A DNA stretch of 64,000 nucleotides, from NCBI GenBank assembly GCA_963854735.1, contig OY978107.1:255501-319500 (forward strand). Direction: 5' to 3'. This document shows positions 49,801-60,112 of this stretch, one piece after another (position 1 is the first letter of the stretch; each line of letters starts with the position of its first letter). The notes under the pieces are model-generated. The model did not search any database. It saw only the letters and a list, made by a program, of their open reading frames with translations, and was not told the DNA's origin. Source of the DNA: Marvania coccoides. Taxonomy: Eukaryota; Chlorophyta; Trebouxiophyceae; Chlorellales; Chlorellaceae. Both the position numbers and the translations under genes were made by a program.

Positions 49801-52800
49801 TGATGGGGCCAGCGCCGTTGCCGCTGTTGCCGCAGTCGCCCAGCGCGCTCCTTGGGCGCTTCTTCAGCAGCGCGGGCTTCTCGCCCTTGAGCCAGTCGTG
49901 GAAACTCTCGAAGTTGCGCAGCGTGCTGCCCTGCCCGTCGATGTAGCCGCGCTTGAGCAGCATGCGGCCTATGTTATCGGTGAACTGCACCCCACAAAAG
50001 AAAGGAAGAAAATAAGGGAAACGCTGGCAATAGGGGAAGAACGGGGTTAATAAGGTAAGACAAATAGGCGACGCCATGTGATGCAATTAGTAATTGGTTG
50101 AATGAGCTTGCAAAATAGGACGAAAAGAACCCACGATAAAAATATGAAAGAGTAAATTAAAGACGCCCAGTTCTGGACTGGAATACACCTATCAAAAACA
50201 AAGAATGCGCAGCGGTCATTTGGGATAAAATTTTCATCGCACTTGCAAATAGCATGCAATGTATGTATAGGCCTCTCGCCCAAAATTCGAATACTTCTTG
50301 CGCCCCCTCACCTTGCCGCTGGCGTTCCGCAGCGCCTGGGGGTCCAGGCGCGCCAGGTTCTCGAGCCTGCCCATCAGCAGGTCCATGTAGTGCGGCAGAG
50401 CGGCAAGCTCCCGCTGCGTCCACGCTGCCCACGCCGCCACCGCCTCCTCGCCGAGGTGGGTGGGGGGGTCCACCGACGCAGGGGTCTGCATGTACTCTTC
50501 CAGCCCCCAGATATCCTCGAAGCCGTCGTGCAGCGCCGCGATCTCTGCCTCCTCTTCCTCGGTGAAGCCGATGCCCTGCGAGGCAGGAGGGGAAAGGGGG
50601 AGGGGGGGAGTGAGGCCAAAGGGGAAAGGTGGATGGATTGTCAGAGGGGTAGAGTAAGTTTGTTGAGGTTTGAATGCCAAATTAGTTTGTTTTGATGGAA
50701 AAAAGTATGAGGAAAAAGACGAGAAGAAATGGACAATTGAGGCCGGCAAAAAGGACGGTCGTTGAGTGCCAAAGGCAGTTTTGTAGAGGTCGGAATCACT
50801 CATTAGCTAGTTCGATAAAGAAAGTTTGCGGAAAGGGAGGAAAGAAAGAAAGAAAGGTGGAAACTTTTTGCGTTGGCGCAGCATCCCCCGAGGATAATTA
50901 AACTCGTTGAAGACTCCCCAGGGGGAGGACGCCAGGACACGTGGTTGAATATCAGAAGGGGCAATTTTATAGGGTTTAAAATGACTTAGTTCATTATATG
51001 AAATGGTATAAAAGAAGTTTGAGAAATGGGAGGAATGAAGGAAAGAGGCGGGAACTGTGAATGAATAATACATATTCGGCTAAAACTCGTGGTTGGGTTC
51101 CCCAGGATTTTTCCGCGGGTGCTTTTCGGGAATAGTTAAATAAATATTCAGAAAGAACGAAAATGCCGAGAAAGAAATGGGGAAAATAAATTGCAATACA
51201 TGACATGGAAGGGTGAAGCTCAGATAGGTAGAACACGATCTAGGCGTTTACAAATGAGCCTTGCAAATATGTTTTTATAGTTTCGCCAATTTTATCAAAA
51301 CAATGTAGTCAACGAAGCATGGCACTCTGAGAGGCCAACAGCTATATCGTGTGGTGCAAAGGAAGAAAAGCGATGCATGTAAAAAGAAACCTTACCAGCT
51401 CGTCAAACAGGGCCCACATCTGCTGCATCTGCTCCGGCGACAGGCAGTTGTAGCCGTGGGTGTCAGACAGCCACAGCCCGCGCTCGTCCGGCCAGTAGGT
51501 GGGGTCCCAGTAGGAGTCGGAGTGGAAGGAGCCGTTGGAGGTCTGCAGCAGCAACAGGGTAAAAAGATAAAGAATGGAAATAGCACAAAAATGTTTTTAT
51601 TAAATGACGGGAAAGAAGAGTTGGGCGCTTGCCGGCATGTAGTATCCCCGGGGCTGGGCCCCCTCTCCCTCTCCCCCTTCCTTCAGCTCGGCAGTGAGAG
51701 CATCCAGGGCTGCGGCAGCGCTCGGCTGCGGCGCCAGCAGAGTCGGCAGCCGCTGGCGGGGCACGGCGACCGCAGGAGCTGCGCGGTACGCCTCGGAGGC
51801 TGCGACGACGGTGGTGAGCACGGCCGGCGGCACCTTGCCGCGAACAAACTTCTCCAGGGCAGGGACGACCACCGACAGGTCGCCGGCAGCCTCCTGCAGC
51901 CTGGAGCGCAGCAGCGAGCCTGCGGATCCCACCCTGAAGCCTGCATGAAGGTTGGAACAAGAGAGTGTGCGTGTGAGAGAGATAAGGATGATATTCTTCG
52001 TGTGACGAACTGAACAGTAAAATTTTTATTGTGTGCATAATATAGAAGTTTTTTTTTTTTTTTTTTTTTTAATGGTCGAATTCAAATTATCAGCCCCAAA
52101 ACACATATAAAAGCGAACAATGAAAAAGTGCAGCAAAATAAGGGCAAAAGAGGGCCTTACCGCGGCCATCCTTGCCGTCGGCCTCCCAGACGGCACCCAC
52201 GTTCCTGGCGATGGTTGCCACGGGCGCCAGGGTGGTACCCTCCAGGCCCTGGTAGAATGAGGTGGAGAAGTTGGTGTTGGCACGGAGCCTGAAATCAGAG
52301 AAGAGAAAATGCAAAACAGCAAGGTGAGTGTTGAAAACGCGGTTGATAGAGATGAAATATGTGCAATTTTGTATTGCATGCTCCCACACGGCTGAACGCC
52401 AAGATCAACCAGCCCGTACAACAAGCAAGGAACGATGAATCAGCATGTGCAATAAAAAAAACCACTTGCTTGCCACGGGGCACGGCGAAAAGTCGGGCCA
52501 CATCGGAGATGGCCGCTGCGATCTCGGCGGCGTGGGGCTCGCCCTTGCTGATGCGAATTATGGTTGTATTCTCTTGACCTGTTTTGACGCTGGGACCCTT
52601 TACCCCCAGCTTCTGCCCTGCAGCTACAATACATACGCCAAGGTAGGGGCACGCCGAGCTCCGCGGTGGGTTGAGGCGGAGCACCAGCTGCAGCGCAAGA
52701 AGCAAGGGAAAAGAAGTGAATGATAAAACGTTAATGGCTTTGATCTTTACAGAAATGCCATACTCACCTCCGCAAAGGAGGGGGTGCCTCTGATCTCGCT

Positions 52801-53164
52801 CTTGACATCGTCGTCCATCAGCTCAGGCAGCGCAATCTCGGCCGAATCCCCAAACAGGTAGAACAGCATCCTGTGAAGTGCAAGCGAGTTCAGGTGCGCA
52901 AAGCTGAAGAAGATGAGGAGGCTGCAATGGTGTGCCGGAAAAATTAAAGTGACCAAGATTTTTTTAAATCCCAGCTCACTTGTCGCGTCGATGCGCCCCA
53001 TCACGCGCCGTTGGGGCGAGGCCTAACTCAATGTTTACACCGAGGTTGACTCCCGGCACCAATTCCCTGATGGCTTTGGACACACTGATCTGAGCCATGT
53101 AATTGCCTGTAGGTGTAATGTGGTACACGCCGGTATACTCGGTGGGTCGGAATCGTGTCGCCAT
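46805..53164 (-). CDS. Large unrecognised protein, possible AP2/ERF-like domain at N terminus
   Basis: About 16 exons. The start at 53164 gives MATRFRPTEYTGVYHITPTG; the stop is at 46805. The first two exons read YTGVY, GNYMAQIS, then IELGLAPTARDGAHRRDK and FGDSAEIALPE. Spacing and key residues (YxGV, AxI, LG, TA..GA..RD, LP) resemble an AP2/ERF DNA-binding domain, though no ERF-type WLG is present. Later exons encode unrecognised but well-conserved-looking segments (SYWDPTYWPDERGLWLSDTH, GYIDGQGSTLRNFESFHDWL), an Ala-rich region (47850-48560) and a C terminus rich in Trp and acidic residues (GWTFLDNIWRMWGPALES). One intron is GC-AG (donor at 51632). Some exon edges remain uncertain, and two separate genes cannot be fully excluded. 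Confidence 0.6.
51090..51131 (-). repeat. Dispersed 40-bp repeat, copy B, beside a second related unit
   Basis: Reverse complement of the repeat at about 9084-9123 with one clear mismatch. It sits in a long intron of the large gene. A partly similar unit precedes it at about 50.83-50.95 kb (shared ACTCGT/CACGTGGTTG and AGGAATGAAGGAAAG-like parts), suggesting a duplicated or composite element remnant. Confidence 0.6.
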
Positions 53165-53581
53165 GGTGGCGGCAGCTAAATAAAAATTTAAATCAATGTA
53201 TTCGGAATGGAGGAGTCCAAAAATTAAGTTTGAAAATTTCAAAATTATTTTTGGCAATTGCAGTGATAAATAATGCCAGCCCGCATAAAACAGCTGGCTG
53301 CAATCACTTACTCTGGTTGCGTAACGAACACCTTAGCAACCATATTGCTTCGGTTGAAAAATATGAAATCCTGCAGACATTGAAAATATTTTCTCTCGCC
53401 TTTTTTTCTTCTTCTGGTTCTGAATATGGGTGAAACCCCACATGCACCTGCCATAGAAGCGGCAGGAATTGTCTCTGCTTCTCCATGCATGGCCATGACG
53501 TCGAAGAGGTTCAATGATGCTTCATCTTTGATTGTACGAGACCCACGGCGTGCTATAATCTACTGCGTCGCCGCTTCTGGT
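53165..53581. other. 5' flank of the large gene
   Basis: Probable 5' UTR and UTR intron of the minus-strand gene, then about 250 bp without features. CTATAATC at about 53553 is a TATA-like sequence roughly 30 bp before the permuted tRNA transcript. Confidence 0.45.
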
Positions 53582-53597
53582 GCAGAGCACGGGATAG

Positions 53598-53678
53598 AGC
53601 GGGAGGCCGCAGGTTCGATCCCTGCCTTCGGTACACGAAGCTGGAGTAGCTCAGTGGATCGAGAGCGCCCGCTTCCGA
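53598..53678 (+). tRNA. Circularly permuted tRNA-Arg (anticodon CCG)
   Basis: The 3' half lies upstream of the 5' half. 3' half, 53598-53633: anticodon-stem strand GCGGG, variable loop AGGCC, T stem GCAGG, loop TTCGATC, CCTGC, acceptor strand CTTCGGT, discriminator A. A 6-nt spacer CACGAA follows. 5' half, 53640-53678: acceptor GCTGGAG, TA, D arm GCTC/GAGC with loop AGTGGATCGA, G26, anticodon-stem CCCGC, loop TTCCGA. Rejoined, the anticodon stem has five Watson-Crick pairs, the T and D stems are perfect, and the acceptor stem pairs 7 of 7 with three G-U. Tertiary pairs fit: T8-A14, G15-C48, G18G19 with T55C56. A20 is the arginine identity base. TTTT at 53685 could end Pol III transcription. 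Processing would need circularisation and splicing in the anticodon loop. Confidence 0.85.
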
Positions 53679-53929
53679 TACCCATTTTGCTTGTTTTGGC
53701 TGTAAAGCTTCAGTCCGCTCCAATTTGATCTTCCAAAAAAAAAAAAAAAAACGTTTTGAACATTTCGTTTTGACATTTCTGACCACTCCAGCCTCAGCCA
53801 GACTTCTACACACTCTCTATAATATATAATAAGGCATTTGAACAGTGTGCAGGCGCCAGACGCGCCTACTAGCTGAAAAAACTTGCATTTTATTGGTATT
53901 TTGGGGGGTAGAAAATTCTTGGCGTCGCC

Positions 53930-55080
53930 AGCGTCATGCTGTCTGTCAACCCCATTTTTCAACGGGCCTCTTCCCGTCGGCTGGACCAGCCTGGACACCA
54001 CCGTGGGCAATCGAATGGCTGACAACTTTTCGCACCGCGCCATGGCCGTAAATCCCTACGAGCAGGTGGCCTTTCGCGGGCTGCTCCTCGAAACCGCCTC
54101 CCAGTCAATTAAGCCCAATGAAGCCGACAAGTACAAGCCAATCGACTTCATCCCTGCGGCACACATCGCATTCGTAGAGCTGGCGGCGAGTTCTCCAATT
54201 CCAAAGTTTAAACTGTGGACTAATTTATTCAAGAAGCACATGCCGTTCAAATAAACAACTTACTTTTCTTCCTCTCCTTTCTCCATCCAGCAATGCAGTT
54301 GTAGCTGCTGCTGAGGGGCTCCTCTACAATCGACGTGGACAAAGACGAATACGAGCTGCGCATCACGCAGGTGAGGAGCGCACTGATCCCGAGAACTCCA
54401 TCGTCCTGCCGCTGTCGGAGGTCGAGATGGGGTCGGAGCCCATTAAGTGAAGCGGAGGGGAAGAAGGTGAGGAGGAGGGCACCCTGCGGAGGGGACAGGG
54501 CGAGGCGCACCGCCAGATGCAATTAGCGGGCAGAGGCGAAATCTGCAGATGAGCATAAATACAACTTACTTTTGTAACGGCCCAAAATTGCACAACCGCT
54601 GAATAGCACATTCAAGCGTACCTGCATGCAAGCGCCCAGGCAGCGGCTGCAGCAACTTGCGCAAGTGTTGATCTGTGCTTTTGATTTGTGCGCTAGTGCC
54701 GGGAGGCCAGCGCTCATGCATGCGCAGCTGTTTAGATCCGTTGATATGGGCTTTACTCTGTGCGCTAGTGCCGGGAGGCCAGCAAGCGCAGCTGTTTAGA
54801 TCCGCCAATTAACGCTCCTGCATTTCGGCCGCCGCTTGCTGAAAAGAATGCCAAATGCACCGCCGCGCGGAGTTCACAGCGCCATGCTGTTTAATGCAAC
54901 GGCCGTTCTCTCTGTTTTTTTCGTATCAATCGAATAGCGGCAAGTGGCGGCCTTGCCCAGGAATAAGAAGGACACGTCCCCATCAAACTGGACAACCTGT
55001 CCTCCACCGAGCTGCTCAACGTGCCCACCGAGTACGAGTTGCTAACAGAGTTCCACGGTATGGTGAGCTGGTTACCTTGT
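53930..55080 (+). pseudogene. Coding-like fragments, possible small gene or remnant
   Basis: Three GC-rich stretches read as protein between AT-rich DNA. At 54016-54170: MADNFSHRAMAVNPYEQVAF and on to ADKYKPIDFIPAAHIAF, followed by a donor-like GTAGAG. At 54293-54450, after a good acceptor CCATCCAG: NAVVAAAEGLLYNRRG to VLPLSEVEMGSEPIK and a stop. At 54980-55060: VPIKLDNLSSTELLNVPTEY. No family recognised. The first two could be exons of one short gene; the third is isolated and shows no start or splice context, so decay is equally likely. Confidence 0.3.
54670..54805. repeat. 72-bp imperfect tandem repeat
   Basis: Two units share TGTGCGCTAGTGCCGGGAGG (about 54687 and 54759) and GCGCAGCTGTTTAGATCCG. 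Non-coding. Confidence 0.75.
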
Positions 55081-55180
55081 ATTACTTTTTGGCCCACCCT
55101 TTTGGGTATAAACAAACTGGTTCATTTCTTGAAATAATTACCAAGCTGTAGTAGCAAAAATAAAAAGCCACTGCAGCAGC

Positions 55181-56929
55181 TCACAAATTCCGCGCGAGAG
55201 ACACATTGTTTTGCTTTAAAACATCAAAATTTAACGCCTCGATAAATTTCATCACATTGGGCTTCGTTTGGTCCAGGGTCTCGTGAAACAGCTGCATGTT
55301 TTTGCAGGGCTTGTACCGCGGCCCGCCGTCCAGTCCAAAAACGTGGTTTTTGTTCTGAATTCGGTGGTTCGTGCGAATGGCGGCGCCTACTGTTTTTGAG
55401 TACACGTACGACAGCCAGGTGTCGCTGAGCCAGTTGTGAAACACAGCCGGGTAAAAGTACCCGAAAATATCGAAGTGCAACCTCGAGGTGAAGGCTTGAG
55501 TAGAAACTTTCATATTGTCGACATCCAACGGAGTTGCGATGCCAACGTTTGGAAAACTGGCGTGACGCAGTGCCCCCACCATCGTGGTGGACCAGTTTGA
55601 TGACAAAAACACAATATCGTCGTTCAGCTGGTAGAAAAAATCGGTGCCGGCGTCCACAGCAGCTTCAAACAAGCCGTTCCACAAGTAAACGACCCACCCC
55701 TTTGAATAGGAGAAACGTAGGATGTAAAACGTCACTGGGTACCCCTTCGTGGCCTCTGCCACCAAGCTACGTAGCCGTTCTTGGGTTTCAGGCTGGTCGA
55801 AAAGGCCGTCGCCAGCATCAATGCCCATCAACAGGCGGTATTCAAACACGTCGCCAGGGTTGATGCTATTGACAAAGGAAGGCAAGAAAAACAGCAGGAA
55901 GGCGGAGTCAAGGACCGTGGCGTTGCTGGGCATGCCAATGCTGGTGGCAGGGAACCCAAGCGTGATGATCGGATTGCTTCTTTTTTCGCCACCTACTGCT
56001 GGCGCAGTAGAGAAATTGGAGGGTTCGCGAAGGGAACGTGGCTTGAAAAAAACGACGCTGTTACGGTGCTTGAGTTGGCAGTGCGCCTTCTCGTAACGGT
56101 CCAGCGAAGCTTGAAAAATCGTAGAGAAATTTGCTTGGCAAGAAACGGCCGAAAAATCACGTGCTTTGTTCAGCAGCGCCAGTCTGTTTGCTTTTAATAA
56201 CAGCCGATATTCAGGCTCGGTGCACACGCGCTTGGCGCAGTCAAGCTGGGGACGAAGAATGTTGTTATAGGCAAAACTGCCCCGTACAAAGCCTTGAAGA
56301 CGGGAATCGCAGTTTACGTCATGGGGAGCTCCCTCCGAGTTTTTGGTTGCTATTCGAATGAACAACGACCCCTGGCTGCTCAGCAATTCGTTGAGGGGCG
56401 CGAAAGAAAAAAACGTGCTCAATATGACGCTGCTGTCCAAATAGAGCACCTTTCCGTGCAAATCAACAGCGTGCTTGATGCAAAAGGGGCGCCACAACGC
56501 AACGGGGTCGCCGTGCGACGAATTCGCGCGGTCAAAAAGCAAAGAACCGTTGACTAGCGTTGTTTTAATGAAATCTGAAACTTTGAGAACATTGACGTCG
56601 TCCCAAAGCCTGGCTTCGCTAATAAAAGCCGTCGGAAGACCGACGGAATAGATTAGCACTGGGGTGGCCACTGCAGGCTGCGTTCCCGGCCTAAACCGGT
56701 CCCTGATTGAGTGAACGCGGCTGACAAAGCGACGGACGAGGTCCTCTGACCCTTTCCCGGCGACTGTGACCAGTGGCAAGACTGGATCGATGGTGGAAAG
56801 ATTGGAGGGGGGGCTGAATGACAACGGGGAAGGAATGACGCCCTGAAAGAGCGCCGGATTGACGAAAACAATGCCAGACAGAAGAGATTGAACAAAAAGG
56901 ATGAAGAAAAGCAGGATGGTTGCATCCAT
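55181..56929 (-). CDS. Type II membrane glycosyltransferase-like protein, intronless
   Basis: 582 residues in one open frame, unusual here, where most non-H4 genes have introns. The N terminus MDATILLFFILFVQSLLSGI is a signal anchor. A central segment (KHAVDLHGKVLYLDSSVIL) and a C-terminal GT-A-like part (NGLFEAAVDAGTDFFYQLND, then DIVFLSSNWSTTMVGAL and VGIATPLDVDN, GLDGGPRYKPC) fit a Golgi glycosyltransferase, with NDD as the likely metal-binding acidic motif. Many N-x-S/T sites (NLS, NGS, NSS, NFS, NAT, NWS) fit a lumenal domain. It differs from the GT2 gene at 10 kb. Donor and acceptor are unknown. Lack of introns may reflect retroposition or intron loss. Confidence 0.65.
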   Translation of the reverse strand: MDATILLFFILFVQSLLSGIVFVNPALFQGVIPSPLSFSPPSNLSTIDPVLPLVTVAGKGSEDLVRRFVSRVHSIRDRFRPGTQPAVATPVLIYSVGLPTAFISEARLWDDVNVLKVSDFIKTTLVNGSLLFDRANSSHGDPVALWRPFCIKHAVDLHGKVLYLDSSVILSTFFSFAPLNELLSSQGSLFIRIATKNSEGAPHDVNCDSRLQGFVRGSFAYNNILRPQLDCAKRVCTEPEYRLLLKANRLALLNKARDFSAVSCQANFSTIFQASLDRYEKAHCQLKHRNSVVFFKPRSLREPSNFSTAPAVGGEKRSNPIITLGFPATSIGMPSNATVLDSAFLLFFLPSFVNSINPGDVFEYRLLMGIDAGDGLFDQPETQERLRSLVAEATKGYPVTFYILRFSYSKGWVVYLWNGLFEAAVDAGTDFFYQLNDDIVFLSSNWSTTMVGALRHASFPNVGIATPLDVDNMKVSTQAFTSRLHFDIFGYFYPAVFHNWLSDTWLSYVYSKTVGAAIRTNHRIQNKNHVFGLDGGPRYKPCKNMQLFHETLDQTKPNVMKFIEALNFDVLKQNNVSLARNL

Positions 56930-58525
56930 CCGTCAGGAAAACTGTGATTTTGGTATCGATATGCGGCTTAGCATGACTACTACCAAAGCTCGCGAGAATA
57001 AACAAGCATTGGGAGTGAAAGATTTAAAATTCCAACTTCGAAAGAAATGAAAACAAACGAGGCAGCACAGGCTGCAGTTGAGAAATAGAGTTTTGGCTAA
57101 TTATACATACTTCTGGGAACGGATTGAAAAGAATGACGAACAAATAAAAAATTTTTTTTTTTCAAAAAACATTAATTGTTACCATTAAATTAAAGTAGGG
57201 TCTCTCTCTATATATGTGGGTGCATTATTGAGAGAGGGCAAATACAACGTCGATACAATTTTCCAGGGGGCCAATAGATAAGAACTTGAATAATTTTGAC
57301 AGATGTAGACAATAATGCTGTGTGGGCGCCACAGATTTTTGCTTTCCATGGCCGTTTCCATGGTGTGCCCCAACTTGGCTAAGCTCGCTGAAACAACGCC
57401 CTGTTCTTGCGCACCAGACATTTCAGCCGCATATGCAACTCATTTTCATTATATATAAAAAGCACTGGTGTGCCTGCAATCCGAAACTCGCCATGCCACA
57501 AGACCGCCAGGAATTCTTCCCGACGCAGTAAGGCTAAAGATCACTTCCAGCAGCAGGATTAGTCCCGGTGACTGTAGAAGCACGGAAAGAGCAGCACCCC
57601 GCCGCTGCATCCAGTGTAAGATTGTAGCCCTGCCTTCTCTGTCTCCCTGCGACTTGACCAATGCCAAGAAAGGTGGATGCAAACACGCTGATAGACGACG
57701 ATCGCGAACCGCCCGGTCCAGGACACACGCTGGGAACCTTCAAAGTTAGTTATCCTCGGTGCTTGGTGGGCATATGAAAAAAGTTAGTTACTGGAGGACG
57801 TTGAAATTTTCAAAGTCATGCAGCGCCATACCGTCACTGTGAATGTTCAGCAACAACTCTGGCTGCATTATGAAACAATTAAAATGTCGTATTTTATAGA
57901 AATTGCGGCGGAAATCGCAATGCATGGCAGGCAGGAAATTTGCAAGGAAGAAAAATCGGGCCGACGAGGCCCTCTCCGCAGTATAAAATTCAAATAGCAT
58001 GACCAAACTTTGAGATTTAAAAGCAACAAACACTTCTGTCACCACAACACGCAATGTTCCAAGGGTTGTGTGTGAAACTATTGCAGAAATTTGCGTTTCA
58101 GCTCTCTTTCACCAGCCTCGTCCACTACTCTTCGAAGCGTCAATGGCGTTGCAACATTAATGAAGCCAATTTCTTGATATCTTTCTTATTCATTCTTTCT
58201 TTGTACCTCAGCTTGAGGTAAAGTCGTGTGAAATGAAAACAAAGCAACCACACAAACGGCCTCCCCCTGGTGTCTCTTTAATTTTTATTTTTGTTGAAAA
58301 ATAAGATTGAGACTTAATATCCTCGGTGCTTGGCGGGCATATGAAAAAACAGCCTGCTTTTATTTTGCTCCAACTTTGAGGTGAACATGATTGCAAATGC
58401 TGTTCAGTTGGGCTGCTCCTCTTGAATGCATCCAAAGCTGACCTGCCGACACACATACGTTTGACTCTGTGCATCCCAATACCTGGCATAAAGAAACTAT
58501 CCTTTCTTTATTTCTTCATCTCATT
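56930..58525. other. Intergenic, with two dispersed tail elements
   Basis: Elements at 57753-57779 and 58319-58346 share TCCTCGGTGCTTGG, one variable base, then GGGCATATGAAA. The first is flanked by direct repeats AAAGTTAGTTA. No gene is supported. Confidence 0.6.
57742..57790 (+). mobile_element. 27-bp insertion with 11-bp direct repeats
   Basis: AAAGTTAGTTA occurs at 57742-57752 and again at 57780-57790, enclosing a 27-bp sequence that starts TCCTCGGTG and ends GGGCATATGAAA. A near copy of the insert is at 58319-58346. The direct repeats look like a target-site duplication. Confidence 0.6.
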
Positions 58526-60112
58526 CTACCTCCTCCAGCCATACTCTGCCCAGTCTTTCTTCGGGCCGACCTCCAGGTAAGCGCTCTGGCACTTGTTCAC
58601 CCACACGCACCGCAGCTCGTCTATCAGCCGGTTCCAGTTGGACCCCCGCGTGCCGATGAAGGCGTCGCACTCCAGCGCCATCAGCAGCTGCAGCACCCAC
58701 AGGTACGTCAGCCGTGCTTTTCCGAATTGCTGCAGCTGGTTGATCCACATGTCATTGCTGCGCGGGATGTCTGAGAAGTAAATGACCCATGACAGGTCTG
58801 GCGTCGTTCCTGCACGAGACAAACAGTCATCGAATCGTCAAATCTGGTTGAAGTCGAGAGGGAGAAGAAGAAAAAAATCTGTATTGAGGGCAGTATTCAT
58901 TGCATTTTTTTACGCCAAGTAAAGGAATCAATATGAAATTAAATTATGGCTGGTTGTTAAAGAAATGGGAGAAAGAAGAAAGGTTCCTCGTCAGTTGGAC
59001 TCACCGGCATCGCTCATCACTGCAGACACATTCACAGCTTCAGAAAAGACAGCAGGATCTTCGCCAGACACAAACAGCGAGTGCTTGAAGCCCAGGGGGT
59101 TCAACACCACAAAGTCTTCAGCCGCAGCGAGGTAGGCTTTGAAGGGAATGAGGCTCATTTCTATGCCTTTATCGCCGTGCCGCACATGAGCGTTAATCGA
59201 CCCTGGAGGCAACGGAAACGGCATGGACAGCCTGCGGACGTCCCCGTTGGATAGCCGCGTGTACCCAGCGTGCATCGAGTCGTTTTTACGGAGCGCAGCT
59301 ATCAGGTTGGTTGCGTTTTCGTTCAGACGTGCGATGTAGCCAGCGCCTGCAACAACCGAGAGGGAAAAAGCCATATTGTTGAAATTTCTTCTGAAAAAAT
59401 TTAATTATGTAGTATGTGCTTACTAGCTTATGTAGTATGTACATAAACAGCTTGGTATCTCACCTTGGGCGCGCCACCAGTACTTTAGAAACGCCACAGT
59501 GAGGTTTCGATCCCGCAGCGTTTCTTTTAAAGCGACTTGCAGCACAGCCGGCACCAGCGACTGCTGCGCCGCCACCGCGCGCTTGCTGGGCTCGGCGAGA
59601 GTGTGGTCAGAGGCCTCCGCCTGCGCGGCGCTGCACGAGCTGAGCGGCTCGAATAAGCAATCGAAATCGCAACCGCTGTCAAAGTAAGCTGCCCCAGAGC
59701 CTCTCTCCCACACCAGTATGCGGCTCTGCTCCATCGCCACCGCAAGGAACTTCGTCAGCACGTGGATGTTGCTCCCCAGGCCGCGCGTCTCCGTCATTCG
59801 TTTGGGAATGATTAAGAAAGATTTATTGTCGCATGACGGGGGGTTCTGATGCCGGAAAATCAGCTCTTGGGCGCGCTGCGTTGCGGTAGTGAGCCCTGCG
59901 TCGTTCGAGCGAAAGTAGTACCACTCGTTTCTGGGGTTGTACGAGTAGAGAAGCTCTTGAATTGGCACTGCTGCTGTCTGGGCGGGGCTTGAAAATTGGC
60001 CTCGAGTGAAGAAAACAACGCCGCCCTTGAGCACGGCCGCGATGGTGATGACGTTTATGACCAGGACAATGAACAGAATCGAGGATACCGCTTTGAAATT
60101 TGTATTTTTCAT
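58526..60112 (-). CDS. GT23/alpha-1,6-fucosyltransferase-like type II membrane protein
   Basis: Exons 59464-60112, 59005-59346 and 58526-58809 join in frame to 424 residues. An N-terminal anchor (ILFIVLVINVITIAAVL, about residues 12-28) precedes a lumenal domain. Fucosyltransferase-type motifs are RMTETRGLGSNIHVLTKFLA (near the N-terminal side of the catalytic fold), SINAHVRHGDKG (matching the H-x-R-x-x-D-K donor motif of FUT8-type enzymes), HSLFVSGEDPAVF (the ST-D-D-P position) and DAFIGTRGSNWNRLIDELR (the third motif). The predicted role is fucose transfer to glycoproteins in the Golgi. The second Arg of the usual HVRR is His, which could change activity. O-fucosyl or Nod-type enzymes are alternatives within the same fold. 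Confidence 0.75.
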
